Notes: a model not told the origin generated them from the letters alone. 8,797 bases of DNA from Caldifarciminota bacterium (GCA_015489295.1 WGAB01000241.1:1-8797), one strand, 5' to 3'. Shown: positions 1 to 7,331, numbered from the stretch's first letter. Numbers and translations: made by a program.

Positions 1-2187
1 TGGAATCTCCACCTGCAGGTGGCCGTCGGGCGAGCGCAGGCGAACCGGCCGGGGCCCGGCAAAGGCCGTGCTGAACTCCAGGGTGACCTCGCTCCAGTTG
101 CCCGCGGGATCCCGCCCCTTGATCCACAAAGTGAGCACCCCGGTATCCACCACCACGAAGTCAGCCTTGTAGGTCTGGCGGTCAATGTCGGTGAAGGTCA
201 AGGGATACACCACGCTATCGGGCGTGAACACGGCCGCGCTCTCCGGGGGTTCGTCACCACCGGCCAGGGGCTCCGAGGACACCACCCAGATGTCCAGGTT
301 CCGGGGCAGGTAGGGATTGGGCAGGATCTGCACCTGAAACTCCGGCGGCACCGAGTCGTTGAGCGCGTAGTAGCGCACCACCGCCTCCTGGTAATAGTCG
401 TAGGCGCCCTGATACCAGGTGGGATCACCGGGGAACCGGTACAGGTTGGTGCCCTGGGCCTGGTCGTCCAGCACTGCCGTGGGCGGGCCGCCGGTGATTT
501 CCAGGTGGCCCACCCAGAAAGGCACTTCCAGAGTGAGGCCCAGGGTTTCCACGGGCACCTCCAGATACCCCATGCTGTCGGGGCCGAGCCGGATGGAATC
601 CACCAGGGCCAGCAGGGGATCACCGGGCTGGCCGGCGTTGTCCTGCCACACAAACAGGCTACAGGCCTTGGTGCGGGCCTGCAGGGTGTCGTAGTTGTAA
701 AAGGCGAAGCGGAGGGTCAAGAGCGAACAGGGCGCCTGGGGCCGCAGCCGGGTGGCCTGGTACACGACCTGAAACTGGGGATCGTCGGTGTACACCATGT
801 CGCCGTCGTAGGGGTTGCGCAGGGTATCGAGGGTTGACGTCGTGCCGGAATCCCCCAGCACATAGGCCAGGGCTGCGGCGGCATCCACCAGGCCGTAGCC
901 GTATTCGGGATCCAAGCCCGGCGTTCCGAGATCCCGGGCCGTGGCCCGCAAAGCCTCGCGGGCCTGGTCCGCTGAGGCCCCCACGGATATGAGCAGGGCG
1001 GCGACACCGGCGACATGGGGCGCCGCCATAGAGGTCCCCACCTTATACACAAAGGCAAAGGTATCCACATGCACCACGGAGTCGTTCACGGGCGCATAGG
1101 TCTGCTGCAGGATGCCGGGCAAGGAGTCGGCCCAGTGGCCGCCGGGAGCTACGAGATCCAGAGCCTCGCCATAGTTGGAATACTCGGCGCGTTCCAGGTT
1201 CTGGCGCACGGCGCCCACGGCCAGCACCTCGGGATAGGCGGCCGGATACCACACCGACGGGCTCCCGCTGTTGCCCGCAGCGGCCACGAGGAGCACGCCC
1301 GCGGAATCCGCTTCCCTCAGGGCTGCATGCATCACCGACGAGGAGTCGGCGGCGCCAAAACTCATGTTCAGCACGGCCACGCTCTCCTGCAGGGCGTAGG
1401 CAATGCCATCCACCACCCAATCGTCGGCCACCAGGCCATCGGCCGAGGCCACCTGGATGGGCACGAGGGTGACGCCGAAGGCCACCCCGGCGGTGCCGTA
1501 GCCGTTGTTGGTACTCTGGGCCACCGTGCCGGCCACATGGGTACCGTGGCCGTGCTGGTCGTTGGCGTGGAAATCCTGGTGCACGGCATCGTAGCCCCCG
1601 GCAAAGCGAGTTTCGGCGAGATCCGGGGCCCGGTGGTACTGGCCATCGGCTGAGGCCACCTCGTCTTGCTCATAACCGGGGATCGGGAAATCCTCGTACG
1701 CGATGCCGCTATCCAGGATGCCCACCTTCACGGTACTGTCGCCCCCGCTGGGGATCTGGTCCCAGGCCGCGGGCATGTTCAATACCCCGGTTTGAAGCCC
1801 CCACTGGTACGGAAACAGGGGATCGTTGGGCACCCAGGCCAGGGCGCGGCGATAATTCCGGTCTGCCGCGCGCACCCGGGGGTCGTGTTTCAGGAGATCC
1901 AGGATCCGGTCTACCGACCGCCCGGGCGCAGGCCGAAGCACGGTAAGGGGAGCAAAGCGGCCCTCGCGCACCACCTGCCCCAATCCCTGGAGGGCCTGTT
2001 CCCGCGCCGCCGGCGGCACGTCCCGATGCCACAGCACCACGATCTCCCGCAGGGTATCGTTGAGGGTCTCCACCGGGGTTTTGAGGGTGGAAGCCGCGGG
2101 AAAAGCCGCCACCTTCGGAGATACCGGGTGAACCGGTCGCGGTGCTGCCAGGGCCATCCCGAGGATCCAGGGCCACAGGAATGTCAT
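1..2187 (-). CDS. Secreted S8 subtilisin-like serine protease (partial, 3' end outside window)
   Basis: Exported endopeptidase; 729 codons are visible without a stop, and the C-terminus lies beyond the left edge. Residues 1-15 form a short hydrophobic signal peptide (MTFLWPWILGMALAA). Residues about 47-115 look like an I9-type inhibitory propeptide, and the mature part probably starts near the NDPLFPYQWGLQ segment (121-132). The catalytic domain shows Asp159 (ILDSGI), His214 (HGHGTHVAGT), oxyanion Asn306 (AAAGNSG) and Ser386 (GTSMAAPHVAG), all in one frame, so the enzyme appears intact. It ends near residue 440. About 290 further residues are beta-rich, with a PNPYLPRNLDIWVVS stretch and a GRDPAGNW stretch, of the kind found in extracellular appended domains. 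The start is chosen by a GGAGG seven bases upstream and by the ATGA overlap with the nucleotidyltransferase gene, making it the last visible gene of the minus-strand operon. Family assignment is secure; the substrate is unknown. Whether a surface-sorting or anchor domain follows cannot be seen. Confidence 0.95.
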   Translation of the reverse strand, partial: MTFLWPWILGMALAAPRPVHPVSPKVAAFPAASTLKTPVETLNDTLREIVVLWHRDVPPAAREQALQGLGQVVREGRFAPLTVLRPAPGRSVDRILDLLKHDPRVRAADRNYRRALAWVPNDPLFPYQWGLQTGVLNMPAAWDQIPSGGDSTVKVGILDSGIAYEDFPIPGYEQDEVASADGQYHRAPDLAETRFAGGYDAVHQDFHANDQHGHGTHVAGTVAQSTNNGYGTAGVAFGVTLVPIQVASADGLVADDWVVDGIAYALQESVAVLNMSFGAADSSSVMHAALREADSAGVLLVAAAGNSGSPSVWYPAAYPEVLAVGAVRQNLERAEYSNYGEALDLVAPGGHWADSLPGILQQTYAPVNDSVVHVDTFAFVYKVGTSMAAPHVAGVAALLISVGASADQAREALRATARDLGTPGLDPEYGYGLVDAAAALAYVLGDSGTTSTLDTLRNPYDGDMVYTDDPQFQVVYQATRLRPQAPCSLLTLRFAFYNYDTLQARTKACSLFVWQDNAGQPGDPLLALVDSIRLGPDSMGYLEVPVETLGLTLEVPFWVGHLEITGGPPTAVLDDQAQGTNLYRFPGDPTWYQGAYDYYQEAVVRYYALNDSVPPEFQVQILPNPYLPRNLDIWVVSSEPLAGGDEPPESAAVFTPDSVVYPLTFTDIDRQTYKADFVVVDTGVLTLWIKGRDPAGNWSEVTLEFSTAFAGPRPVRLRSPDGHLQVEIP

Positions 2188-2963
2188 GAACGCGCCTCCA
2201 GGAATTTTTTCCACGCCAGAATGTACCCCTGGGGATTGCCGGCGTCAACCACCGGCACCCGCAGGGCGAACCCAAGGAGCCTGTGGCGGAGCGCGAGTTC
2301 CCGGAACAAGTGGACATCCTCAATTTCCGTAGGGCTTTCCATCCGGGCCAGTTGCCGGAGTACCGGAAGGTCCCGGGGATGGAGCGCCCACAGGCCCACG
2401 CTTTTCCAGGGCGACTGGGGGCGCCAGCCGCCCTTTTCTCCCACGTGGGAGATCTCCAGGAATCCCTCCTGGGTGGGGCGGGACCGCAGCAGGTCAAACC
2501 CTGCCCACAGGCCCGAGCTTTGCAACAGTTCCTCGGTAAGGCGGGTGAAGGCCAGCAGGGTCCGGTCGGTATGGAGGGCGGCCTCTACGAAGCGGTCCAG
2601 GTCCCGGGGCCCTTCGGGAAAGAAGTTGTCGGGATAGAGCACCAGCACCGGGGTTCGGGGTTCCTTGTCGCGCAGAGCCCGCGCCACCGCCGGAATGACG
2701 CCGCTCCGGCGCTCCTGGTACACCACGTGGACATGGGGACCCCCCAGGTTCCGGTCGGCCACATAGTCGGCCAGCAGGGCCTTTTCCTCGTGGGTGACCA
2801 CCACCACCTCGGCCACGCCGAGACGATGAAGCAAATGGAGCGCGTGATGGATCAGAGGAAAGTGGCCCACAGGCAGCATCTCCTTGGGCACGTAGGCGCT
2901 GAGGGGACGCCACCGCTTTCCTTCTCCCGCCGCGGGAACCACTGCCAGTGCCACCCGCGCCAT
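2184..2963 (-). CDS. GalU/RmlA-like sugar-phosphate nucleotidyltransferase
   Basis: A 259-residue cytoplasmic enzyme that probably joins an NTP to a sugar 1-phosphate, giving a nucleotide sugar and pyrophosphate. The N-terminal signature PAAGEGKRWRP...PKEMLPV (residues 10-32, with Lys27 at the conserved PK position) is closest to UTP-glucose-1-phosphate uridylyltransferases. YPDN at 110-113 supplies the expected metal-binding Asp112, and the VVDAGNPQGYILA segment (238-250) contains the second conserved Asp240. EK at 176-177 sits where the family usually has EKP. The protein is shorter than typical GalU (about 290 residues), and the usual GTA motif after the Gln is replaced by SGVIPA (87-92), so the exact sugar and nucleotide cannot be assigned. 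The ATG lies 2 bases after the carboxylase stop with no clear ribosome site, which implies translational coupling. The TGA overlaps the protease ATG. Superfamily is confident, substrate is not. Confidence 0.85.
   Translation of the reverse strand: MARVALAVVPAAGEGKRWRPLSAYVPKEMLPVGHFPLIHHALHLLHRLGVAEVVVVTHEEKALLADYVADRNLGGPHVHVVYQERRSGVIPAVARALRDKEPRTPVLVLYPDNFFPEGPRDLDRFVEAALHTDRTLLAFTRLTEELLQSSGLWAGFDLLRSRPTQEGFLEISHVGEKGGWRPQSPWKSVGLWALHPRDLPVLRQLARMESPTEIEDVHLFRELALRHRLLGFALRVPVVDAGNPQGYILAWKKFLEARS
2195..2199 (-). promoter_or_regulatory. Shine-Dalgarno site of the S8 protease
   Basis: GGAGG on the minus strand, seven bases before the ATG at 2187, lying inside the end of the upstream nucleotidyltransferase gene. 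It fixes the protease start at the ATGA overlap and gives the gene its own ribosome entry besides coupling. Confidence 0.7.
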
Positions 2964-2965
2964 GG

Positions 2966-4510
2966 CTACAGCGGGATGTTGCCGTGTTTTTTGGGAGGCA
3001 AACTCTGGCGCTTGTTCTCCAGGAGCCGCAGGGCCTTGACCACCCAGGCCCGGGTTTTCCGGGGCTCGATCACATCGTCAATGTAGCCCAGGGCTGCCGC
3101 GTAGTAGGGATTCGCAAACTTCTCACGGTACTCGGCAATGAGCCGTTGCCGGAGTTCCTCGGGATTTTCGGCCTGGGCCAGTTCCCGCCGGTACAGGATG
3201 TCTACGGCGCCTTCGGGCCCCATCACCGCGATTTCGGCCGTGGGCCAGGCCAGGTTGATGTCGCCCCGCACCTGCTTGGAGGAAAGCACGCAGTAGGCGC
3301 CGCCGTAGGACTTGCGGGTGATCACCGTGATCTTGGGCACCGTGGCTTCGGCGTAGGCATAGAGCAGTTTGGCCCCGTGGCGGATGATGCCGCCGTGCTC
3401 CTGCTGGGTGCCGGGCATGAAGCCGGGCACGTCCTCCAGGGTAAGGAGGGGGATGTTGAAGGCGTCGCAGAAGCGCACGAACCGCGCGGCCTTCACCGAG
3501 GCGTCGATGTCCAGGGCCCCGGCCATGAAGAGGGGCTGCTGGGCCACGATGCCCACGGGCCGGCCGTCAAAGCGCGCAAAACCCACCAGGATATTGGGCG
3601 CGTAGTGCCGGTGCACCTCAAAAAACTCGCCGTGGTCCACGATCCGGCGGATCACCTCTCGCATGTCGTAGGGCTTGTTGGGGTCATCGGGCACGATGTC
3701 GTCCAGTTCGGGATCCTCGCGGAAGGGGTCGTCGTCCGAGGCGATCCGGGGCGGATCCTCGGTGTTGTTCTGGGGCAGGTAGGTGAGCAGGGTTCGGATG
3801 TTTTCCAGCACCTCTTCCTCGGTGTCGTACACGAAGTGGGCGATCCCCGATTTGGTGGCGTGGATGTCGGCGCCGCCCAGTTCCTCAAAGGTCACCTCCT
3901 CGTGGGTTACCTGTTTCACCACCTTGGGGCCGGTGATGAACATGTAGGCCGTGTGGCGTTTCATGAAGATGAAGTCGGTGAGGGCGGGGGAATACACGGC
4001 GCCGCCCGCGCACGGCCCCAGGATGGCCGAGATCTGGGGGATCACACCGGAGGCCATGACATTGCGCCAGAACACCTCGGCGTAGCCTGCGAGCGACGCC
4101 ACCCCTTCCTGGATGCGCGCGCCACCGGAATCGTTGAGCCCGATCACCGGGATGCCCACCTTCATGGCCAGGTCCATCACCTTCATGATCTTTTCGGCGT
4201 GGGCCAGCGACAGGGTGCCGCCGAACACGGTGAAGTCCTGGCTGAAGACCGCCACATCCCGGCCGTGGATCTTGCCGAAGCCGGTGACCACGCCGTCGCC
4301 CAGGATCCGCCGCTTTTCCAGGCCGAAGTCGTAGATGCGGTGGGTAACGAACATGTCCAGTTCCTGGAAGGTGCCGGGGTCCAGCAGGAGGTCCAGGCGT
4401 TCGCGGGCCGTGAGTTTGCCCTTGGCCTTTTGCTGACGGATCCGTTCGGGCCCTCCCCCCTGAAGGGCCTGTTGCCTCAGGCGTTCCAGTTCCTCAAATT
4501 TGCGGGCCAT
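2966..4510 (-). CDS. Acyl-CoA carboxylase carboxyltransferase (beta) subunit, PccB/MmdA family
   Basis: A 514-residue full-length carboxyltransferase (family usually 510-530). It moves a carboxyl group between carboxybiotin and an acyl-CoA such as propionyl-CoA; MmdA relatives run decarboxylation of methylmalonyl-CoA instead. The N-terminal crotonase-like half carries [11 protein letters not shown] (34-44), [10 protein letters not shown] (127-136) and the oxyanion segment GPCAGGA (165-171). The C-terminal half has [17 protein letters not shown] (360-376), the second oxyanion segment GGAY (403-406), and [15 protein letters not shown] (421-435). The C-terminus [10 protein letters not shown] is the conserved family ending. 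Position 407, the residue right after GGAY, is Cys; in well-studied propionyl-CoA enzymes it is Asp. No biotin carboxylase, biotin carrier or membrane decarboxylase subunit is in the window, so carboxylase versus decarboxylase use is undecided. It starts 2 bases after the prenyltransferase stop, without an obvious ribosome site. Confidence 0.93.
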   Translation of the reverse strand: MARKFEELERLRQQALQGGGPERIRQQKAKGKLTARERLDLLLDPGTFQELDMFVTHRIYDFGLEKRRILGDGVVTGFGKIHGRDVAVFSQDFTVFGGTLSLAHAEKIMKVMDLAMKVGIPVIGLNDSGGARIQEGVASLAGYAEVFWRNVMASGVIPQISAILGPCAGGAVYSPALTDFIFMKRHTAYMFITGPKVVKQVTHEEVTFEELGGADIHATKSGIAHFVYDTEEEVLENIRTLLTYLPQNNTEDPPRIASDDDPFREDPELDDIVPDDPNKPYDMREVIRRIVDHGEFFEVHRHYAPNILVGFARFDGRPVGIVAQQPLFMAGALDIDASVKAARFVRFCDAFNIPLLTLEDVPGFMPGTQQEHGGIIRHGAKLLYAYAEATVPKITVITRKSYGGAYCVLSSKQVRGDINLAWPTAEIAVMGPEGAVDILYRRELAQAENPEELRQRLIAEYREKFANPYYAAALGYIDDVIEPRKTRAWVVKALRLLENKRQSLPPKKHGNIPL

Positions 4511-4512
4511 AA

Positions 4513-5409
4513 TCAGGCCAGCAGGAAGCCGACAGCCAGCAGGCTTACCGCCAGCACCTGGGTGAGAATGGTGAACTGCACGGACTTCAGGAAGGCGGGC
4601 ATCTGGCCCAGGGTGCGGGCGCCGTGGCGATAGGCCTCCAGGGGGAGAGGCAGGGCCACGAGCGCCAGCAGGGCGGTTTTCGGGAGATGGCCCAGGAACA
4701 CGCCCAGAACGATCACGAGGAAGGCAGCCAGGGCCGAAACCAAATACAGCACCAGGGTCGTGCGTTCGCCGAAGAGCACGGCCCAGGTGCGGCGGCCCAC
4801 GGCGGCGTCGGCCTCCCGGTCGGCGAACTCATTGATCACGAGCACCAGCATGGTCAGGAGCCCGGTGGGCACGGCCACCCATAGCACCTCCGGCCGCCAG
4901 GTGCCGGTTTGCACCACATAGGAGCCCACCACCATCAGGCCCCAGGCCAGGAAGATCATGAGTTCACCGAGGCCCCGGTAGCCGAGCCGCACGCCGAGGT
5001 TGGTATAGCCGAACACCAGGAAAAAGCCGATCAGGCCGATCCAGAGTACCAGGTCGCCCGGCGTAATGGCGTTCAGGTACAGGCCCAGGGCCGCCCCCAG
5101 AAAGGCCAGGGTATAGGCCAGGATCCGCGCCTGGCGCACGGACACGAGCCCCTCCAGGATCACGCCGCTGCCGCCGGAAAAGGGCCGAATGGCCTTGGTG
5201 TTGGCCTGATCGTTGCCCGACAGGAAGTCGTCCACATCGTTGATGACATTGTTGGCGAGGTGCAGGAACAGGGCGGCCAGCAGGGTGAGCACAAACTTTC
5301 CGGGATGGAACACGCCGTCCAGAAACCGGGCGGCGAAGGCACCGGCCAGCACCGAAGTGACCGTCACCAGACCGAACTGGGGCCGCATCAACAGGATGTA
5401 CTTCTTCAT
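4513..5409 (-). CDS. UbiA-family prenyltransferase, MenA-like
   Basis: A 298-residue integral membrane enzyme of about eight to nine hydrophobic segments that attaches a polyprenyl chain from its diphosphate to an aromatic or other acceptor. The first Asp-rich motif is NDVDD (57-61) followed by Asp67, and the second is NEFADREAD (193-201, Asp197 and Asp201). The loops after them, [10 protein letters not shown] (75-84) and AVGRRT (203-208), recall MenA (1,4-dihydroxy-2-naphthoate prenyltransferase), so menaquinone synthesis is the best guess, but no other men gene is nearby. The frame stays open far upstream. I chose the ATG at 5409 because the protein homology begins there ([13 protein letters not shown]), a strong AAGGAGG precedes it by seven bases, and the upstream extension would run antisense through a real peptidase gene. 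It is the first gene of the four-gene minus-strand operon, with 2 bases to the carboxylase. Confidence 0.92.
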   Translation of the reverse strand: MKKYILLMRPQFGLVTVTSVLAGAFAARFLDGVFHPGKFVLTLLAALFLHLANNVINDVDDFLSGNDQANTKAIRPFSGGSGVILEGLVSVRQARILAYTLAFLGAALGLYLNAITPGDLVLWIGLIGFFLVFGYTNLGVRLGYRGLGELMIFLAWGLMVVGSYVVQTGTWRPEVLWVAVPTGLLTMLVLVINEFADREADAAVGRRTWAVLFGERTTLVLYLVSALAAFLVIVLGVFLGHLPKTALLALVALPLPLEAYRHGARTLGQMPAFLKSVQFTILTQVLAVSLLAVGFLLA

Positions 5410-5416
5410 GTCAGGT

Positions 5417-5423
5417 CCTCCTT
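5417..5423 (-). promoter_or_regulatory. Strong Shine-Dalgarno site of the prenyltransferase
   Basis: AAGGAGG on the minus strand ends seven bases before the ATG at 5409. It decides the start inside a reading frame that stays open for about 1.1 kb further upstream. A small inverted repeat, CCAAA and TTTGG around a seven-base loop (5427-5443), lies just before it in the presumed leader. Confidence 0.85.
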
Positions 5424-5463
5424 GTTCCAAAGCCGTGGTTTGGGGTGATCCACACGGGCCAAG

Positions 5464-5469
5464 AGTATA
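5464..5469 (-). promoter_or_regulatory. Probable -10 box of the prenyltransferase operon promoter
   Basis: TATACT on the minus strand, placed so that transcription would begin near 5457 and give a leader of about 48 nt. No good -35 hexamer is visible 16-18 bp upstream, so the promoter may be weak, activator-dependent, or read by another sigma factor. The location upstream of the first gene of the operon supports it. Confidence 0.4.
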
Positions 5470-5553
5470 GAGCACACTACCGTTGTTGCGTCCGGGATCT
5501 GGGGCGCCCTGAAATCCGGCATCGCCCTGGAGGGGCACCGGAGACATTCCGGC

Positions 5554-5569
5554 GTTTGTCAGAACAAAC
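5554..5569. promoter_or_regulatory. Inverted repeat GTTTGT-N4-ACAAAC in the divergent intergenic region
   Basis: A 16-bp dyad with two perfect 6-bp arms and a 4-bp centre, located about 48 bp before the M23 peptidase start and about 85 bp upstream of the minus-strand -10 box. Its AT-rich arms stand out in GC-rich surroundings. It could be an operator for a dimeric regulator serving one or both divergent units. No regulator gene is present to link to it, and a 6-bp dyad can arise by chance. Confidence 0.35.
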
Positions 5570-5616
5570 AGGGGGAAAGCCGGGCAGGCTCCGGGGGCTG
5601 TACACTTACACCCTCT

Positions 5617-6738
5617 ATGGTTGCACTTCCCTTGTTGTGGTTTCTCTTGAATGTGGCCGTGCCCACCGATACGGTGGTGCTCAGGCCCAACGACGCCCTG
5701 TTTGAGGTGCTCAAGGTGTATACGCCACCGGCCCGGGCCGATCGGATCGCCCGGGCGCTGCTCCGGGAACTCCGGGCGCGCCAGCGGGCCCCCCGTCCCG
5801 GCGACACCCTGCTCCTGTATCGCAACGGCACCACCCTGGAACGCCTTTCGTACCGGATCAAGCCCTGGGTTCAGTTGATCTGGGAAAACGATTCGGTGCA
5901 CTGGCAACGGGCCTTCTTGAGGAAGGACCTGGTGCTGATGGGCGGCCAGATCCAGACCTCCTTTTACGAAGCCGCCGTGGTTCAAGGCGGCGTCCCGCCG
6001 GAGGTGGCCGTAGCCTTCGCCGAGATCTTCGAGTGGGACATGGATTTTTACACCGAAACTGAGGTGGGCGACTCCTTTGTGTTCCTGGTGGAGCGGTACC
6101 TGTGGCACACCCGACCGGTTCGCTACGGTCGCATCCTGTGGGCGCGGTACCGGGGTCGGCGGGTGGGCTCCCTGGAAGCCTATTACTTCAACGGCCATTA
6201 CTACGACCCCGAGGGGCACCCCATGCGGCGCCAGTTCCTGAAAACCCCCTTGCGGTACCGGCGGATCTCCTCCTACTTCGGCATGCGCTGGCATCCCATC
6301 CTCAAACGGTACCGGCACCACCACGGCGTGGACTTCGCCGCGCCCTACGGCACCCCGGTTTCCAGCATCGGCGACGGGGTGGTGGTCTTTGCAGGCTGGA
6401 AAGGGGGATACGGCAAGTACATCCGCATCCGGCACCCCAACGGATACATGTCGGGCTATGGGCACCTTTCCCGGATTTACGTGCGCCGGGGCCAGCGGGT
6501 CAAACAGGGGCAACTCATCGGCCGGGTGGGCAGCACCGGGCTTTCGACCGGGCCGCATCTGCACTTTGAAATCTTGAAGGACGGCCGGTTCGTCAATCCT
6601 CTGCGGATTCGGACCCCCAGGGTGGATCCGCTGCCCGAAGTCCTGAAGCCGGCCTTCGCCTTCCAGAAACGGGCCATCGAGCGATACCTGCAGGTGTTCC
6701 GGGAAACCTCCAGATCCCGCACCTATGCCCGAGGCTAA
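5617..6738 (+). CDS. M23 family (LytM/MepM-type) peptidoglycan endopeptidase
   Basis: A 373-residue exported zinc metallopeptidase that would cut peptide cross-links of peptidoglycan in the envelope. The N-terminus is hydrophobic (residues 3-15) and acts as a short signal or anchor, without the usual basic start. Residues about 20-205 form the non-catalytic region seen in MepM/ShyA-type enzymes, including the IFEWDMDF...GDSFVFLVE stretch (137-159). The catalytic domain has SSYFGMRWHPIL (218-229), zinc ligands His235 and Asp239 (HHGVD), His283 (YGHLS), and the HLH motif with His314 and zinc ligand His316. All catalytic residues are present, so it should be active rather than an EnvC/NlpD-like activator. 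No ATG or GTG start lies upstream in frame nearby, and no ribosome site precedes this ATG. A TACACT box at 5601-5606 leaves little or no leader, so the mRNA may be nearly leaderless. It overlaps the DUF488 gene by 14 nt. Confidence 0.93.
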   Translation: MVALPLLWFLLNVAVPTDTVVLRPNDALFEVLKVYTPPARADRIARALLRELRARQRAPRPGDTLLLYRNGTTLERLSYRIKPWVQLIWENDSVHWQRAFLRKDLVLMGGQIQTSFYEAAVVQGGVPPEVAVAFAEIFEWDMDFYTETEVGDSFVFLVERYLWHTRPVRYGRILWARYRGRRVGSLEAYYFNGHYYDPEGHPMRRQFLKTPLRYRRISSYFGMRWHPILKRYRHHHGVDFAAPYGTPVSSIGDGVVVFAGWKGGYGKYIRIRHPNGYMSGYGHLSRIYVRRGQRVKQGQLIGRVGSTGLSTGPHLHFEILKDGRFVNPLRIRTPRVDPLPEVLKPAFAFQKRAIERYLQVFRETSRSRTYARG

Positions 6739-7177
6739 GCGGATTTATACCCTGGGCCATTCCACCCGTACCTTCGACCAGCTGGTGGCCCTGCTCCGAG
6801 CCCATGGCCTCCGGCAACTGGTGGACGTTCGCCGGTTTCCCACCTCCCGCAGGATGCCCTGGTTCACCCGTGAGCACCTGGCCCGGGCGTTGCCGGAACA
6901 GGGCATCCGGTATTTCTGGCTGGGCGATCTCCTCGGCGGTTACCGGCGGGGCGGGTACCCTGCGTACATGAAAACCCCGGAGTTTCAGCAGGGTTTGCAG
7001 CAACTGGAACAACTGGCCCTGCAGGCGCCCACGGCCGTGATGTGTGCCGAGCTTTTGTGGTTCCGGTGCCATCGCCGGTTCATCGCCGATGCCCTGTGCC
7101 GCAGGGGCTGGCAGGTGATCCATGTGTTTGATGGCCGTCGGACCCAGGTGCACCCCTGCGATACGCTGAACCTGTGA
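6725..7177 (+). CDS. DUF488 domain-containing protein
   Basis: A 150-residue cytoplasmic protein of the DUF488 family, whose biochemical role is not established. Family hallmarks are all visible: YTLGHSTR at 8-15, the LVDVRRFP segment at 32-39, an LGG motif at 69-71, and the paired cysteine motifs CAE (107-109) and CHR (115-117), which are the likely functional or metal- or nucleic-acid-related residues. The length is normal for the short form of the family. The ATG lies inside the last codons of the M23 peptidase gene in another frame (14-nt overlap), with no clear ribosome site, so translation probably depends on coupling. The pairing with a cell-wall hydrolase need not mean a shared function. 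No terminator is seen after the stop; 19 bases later the next gene's promoter begins. Confidence 0.9.
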   Translation: MPEAKRIYTLGHSTRTFDQLVALLRAHGLRQLVDVRRFPTSRRMPWFTREHLARALPEQGIRYFWLGDLLGGYRRGGYPAYMKTPEFQQGLQQLEQLALQAPTAVMCAELLWFRCHRRFIADALCRRGWQVIHVFDGRRTQVHPCDTLNL

Positions 7178-7196
7178 ACGGATCCCCCTCTGGTCC

Positions 7197-7226
7197 TTGA
7201 CATCAGCCTGCCCGGGGCTGTATAAA
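7197..7226 (+). promoter_or_regulatory. Strong sigma70-type promoter of the secreted modular protein
   Basis: A consensus TTGACA at 7197-7202 and TATAAA at 7221-7226 are separated by 18 bp, preceded by TG at 7219-7220. Transcription should begin near 7233, giving a leader of about 100 nt. This is the best promoter in the window and shows that the downstream gene is not merely read through from the peptidase unit. Confidence 0.8.
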
Positions 7227-7228
7227 CC

Positions 7229-7246
7229 CGACCGACCGGTCGGTCG
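7229..7246. promoter_or_regulatory. 18-bp perfect palindrome, probable repressor operator
   Basis: CGACCGACCGGTCGGTCG is its own reverse complement over all 18 bases. It begins two bases after the -10 box and covers the expected transcription start, the classic position for a repressor site. The length, GC-rich symmetric form and absence of a spacer suit a TetR-family dimer or dimer pair; this family link is from general knowledge, not proof. The A-run follows it on the plus strand, so it is not an intrinsic terminator for the DUF488 gene. No other copy was seen in this window. Confidence 0.6.
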
Positions 7247-7268
7247 AAAAAGCCTCTGACGAGCCTCG

Positions 7269-7290
7269 CCGGGATCTCAGGAGATCCGGG
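7269..7290 (+). other. Hairpin in the leader of the secreted modular protein
   Basis: GGATCTC and GAGATCC arms (7272-7278 and 7281-7287) enclose a two-base centre, with further GC pairs possible outside after one mismatch or bulge. It would lie in the leader RNA about 40 nt before the start codon. A two-base loop means the top pairs would open. It might protect the 5' end or be chance in GC-rich DNA. Confidence 0.3.
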
Positions 7291-7316
7291 ATCCCCGGGC
7301 GTGGACGCAGATCGGC

Positions 7317-7328
7317 AAAAGGAGGTGA
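7317..7328 (+). promoter_or_regulatory. Extended Shine-Dalgarno site of the secreted modular protein
   Basis: AAAAGGAGGTGA is a nearly full complement of the 16S rRNA 3' end, with six bases from GGAGG to the ATG at 7332. Together with the promoter upstream it indicates high expression potential and fixes the start. Confidence 0.85.
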
Positions 7329-7331
7329 GCC

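Noticed and set aside
19..1653. Plus-strand open frames across the left end
   Set aside because: They are antisense to the protease gene, whose Asp, His, Asn and Ser catalytic residues all lie in one minus-strand frame.
2948..4633. A 561-codon plus-strand open frame
   Set aside because: It is antisense to the carboxyltransferase, whose motifs are complete; the frame is a by-product of high-GC codon use and has low-complexity His/Gly-rich content.
5410..5616. A small gene or RNA in the divergent intergenic region
   Set aside because: No open frame with a ribosome site and no tRNA- or riboswitch-like fold was seen; it holds only the promoter elements, the leader hairpin and the dyad listed.
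4513..6564. A 683-codon minus-strand open frame that would extend the prenyltransferase far upstream
   Set aside because: The upstream part runs antisense to the well-supported M23 peptidase gene, has Pro/Gly/His-rich sequence without family features, and a strong ribosome site at 5417-5423 marks the true start.
7229..7255. Palindrome plus A-run as an intrinsic terminator
   Set aside because: On the plus strand the stem is followed by A, not T, residues, and no minus-strand gene ends here; its place just after a -10 box fits an operator better.
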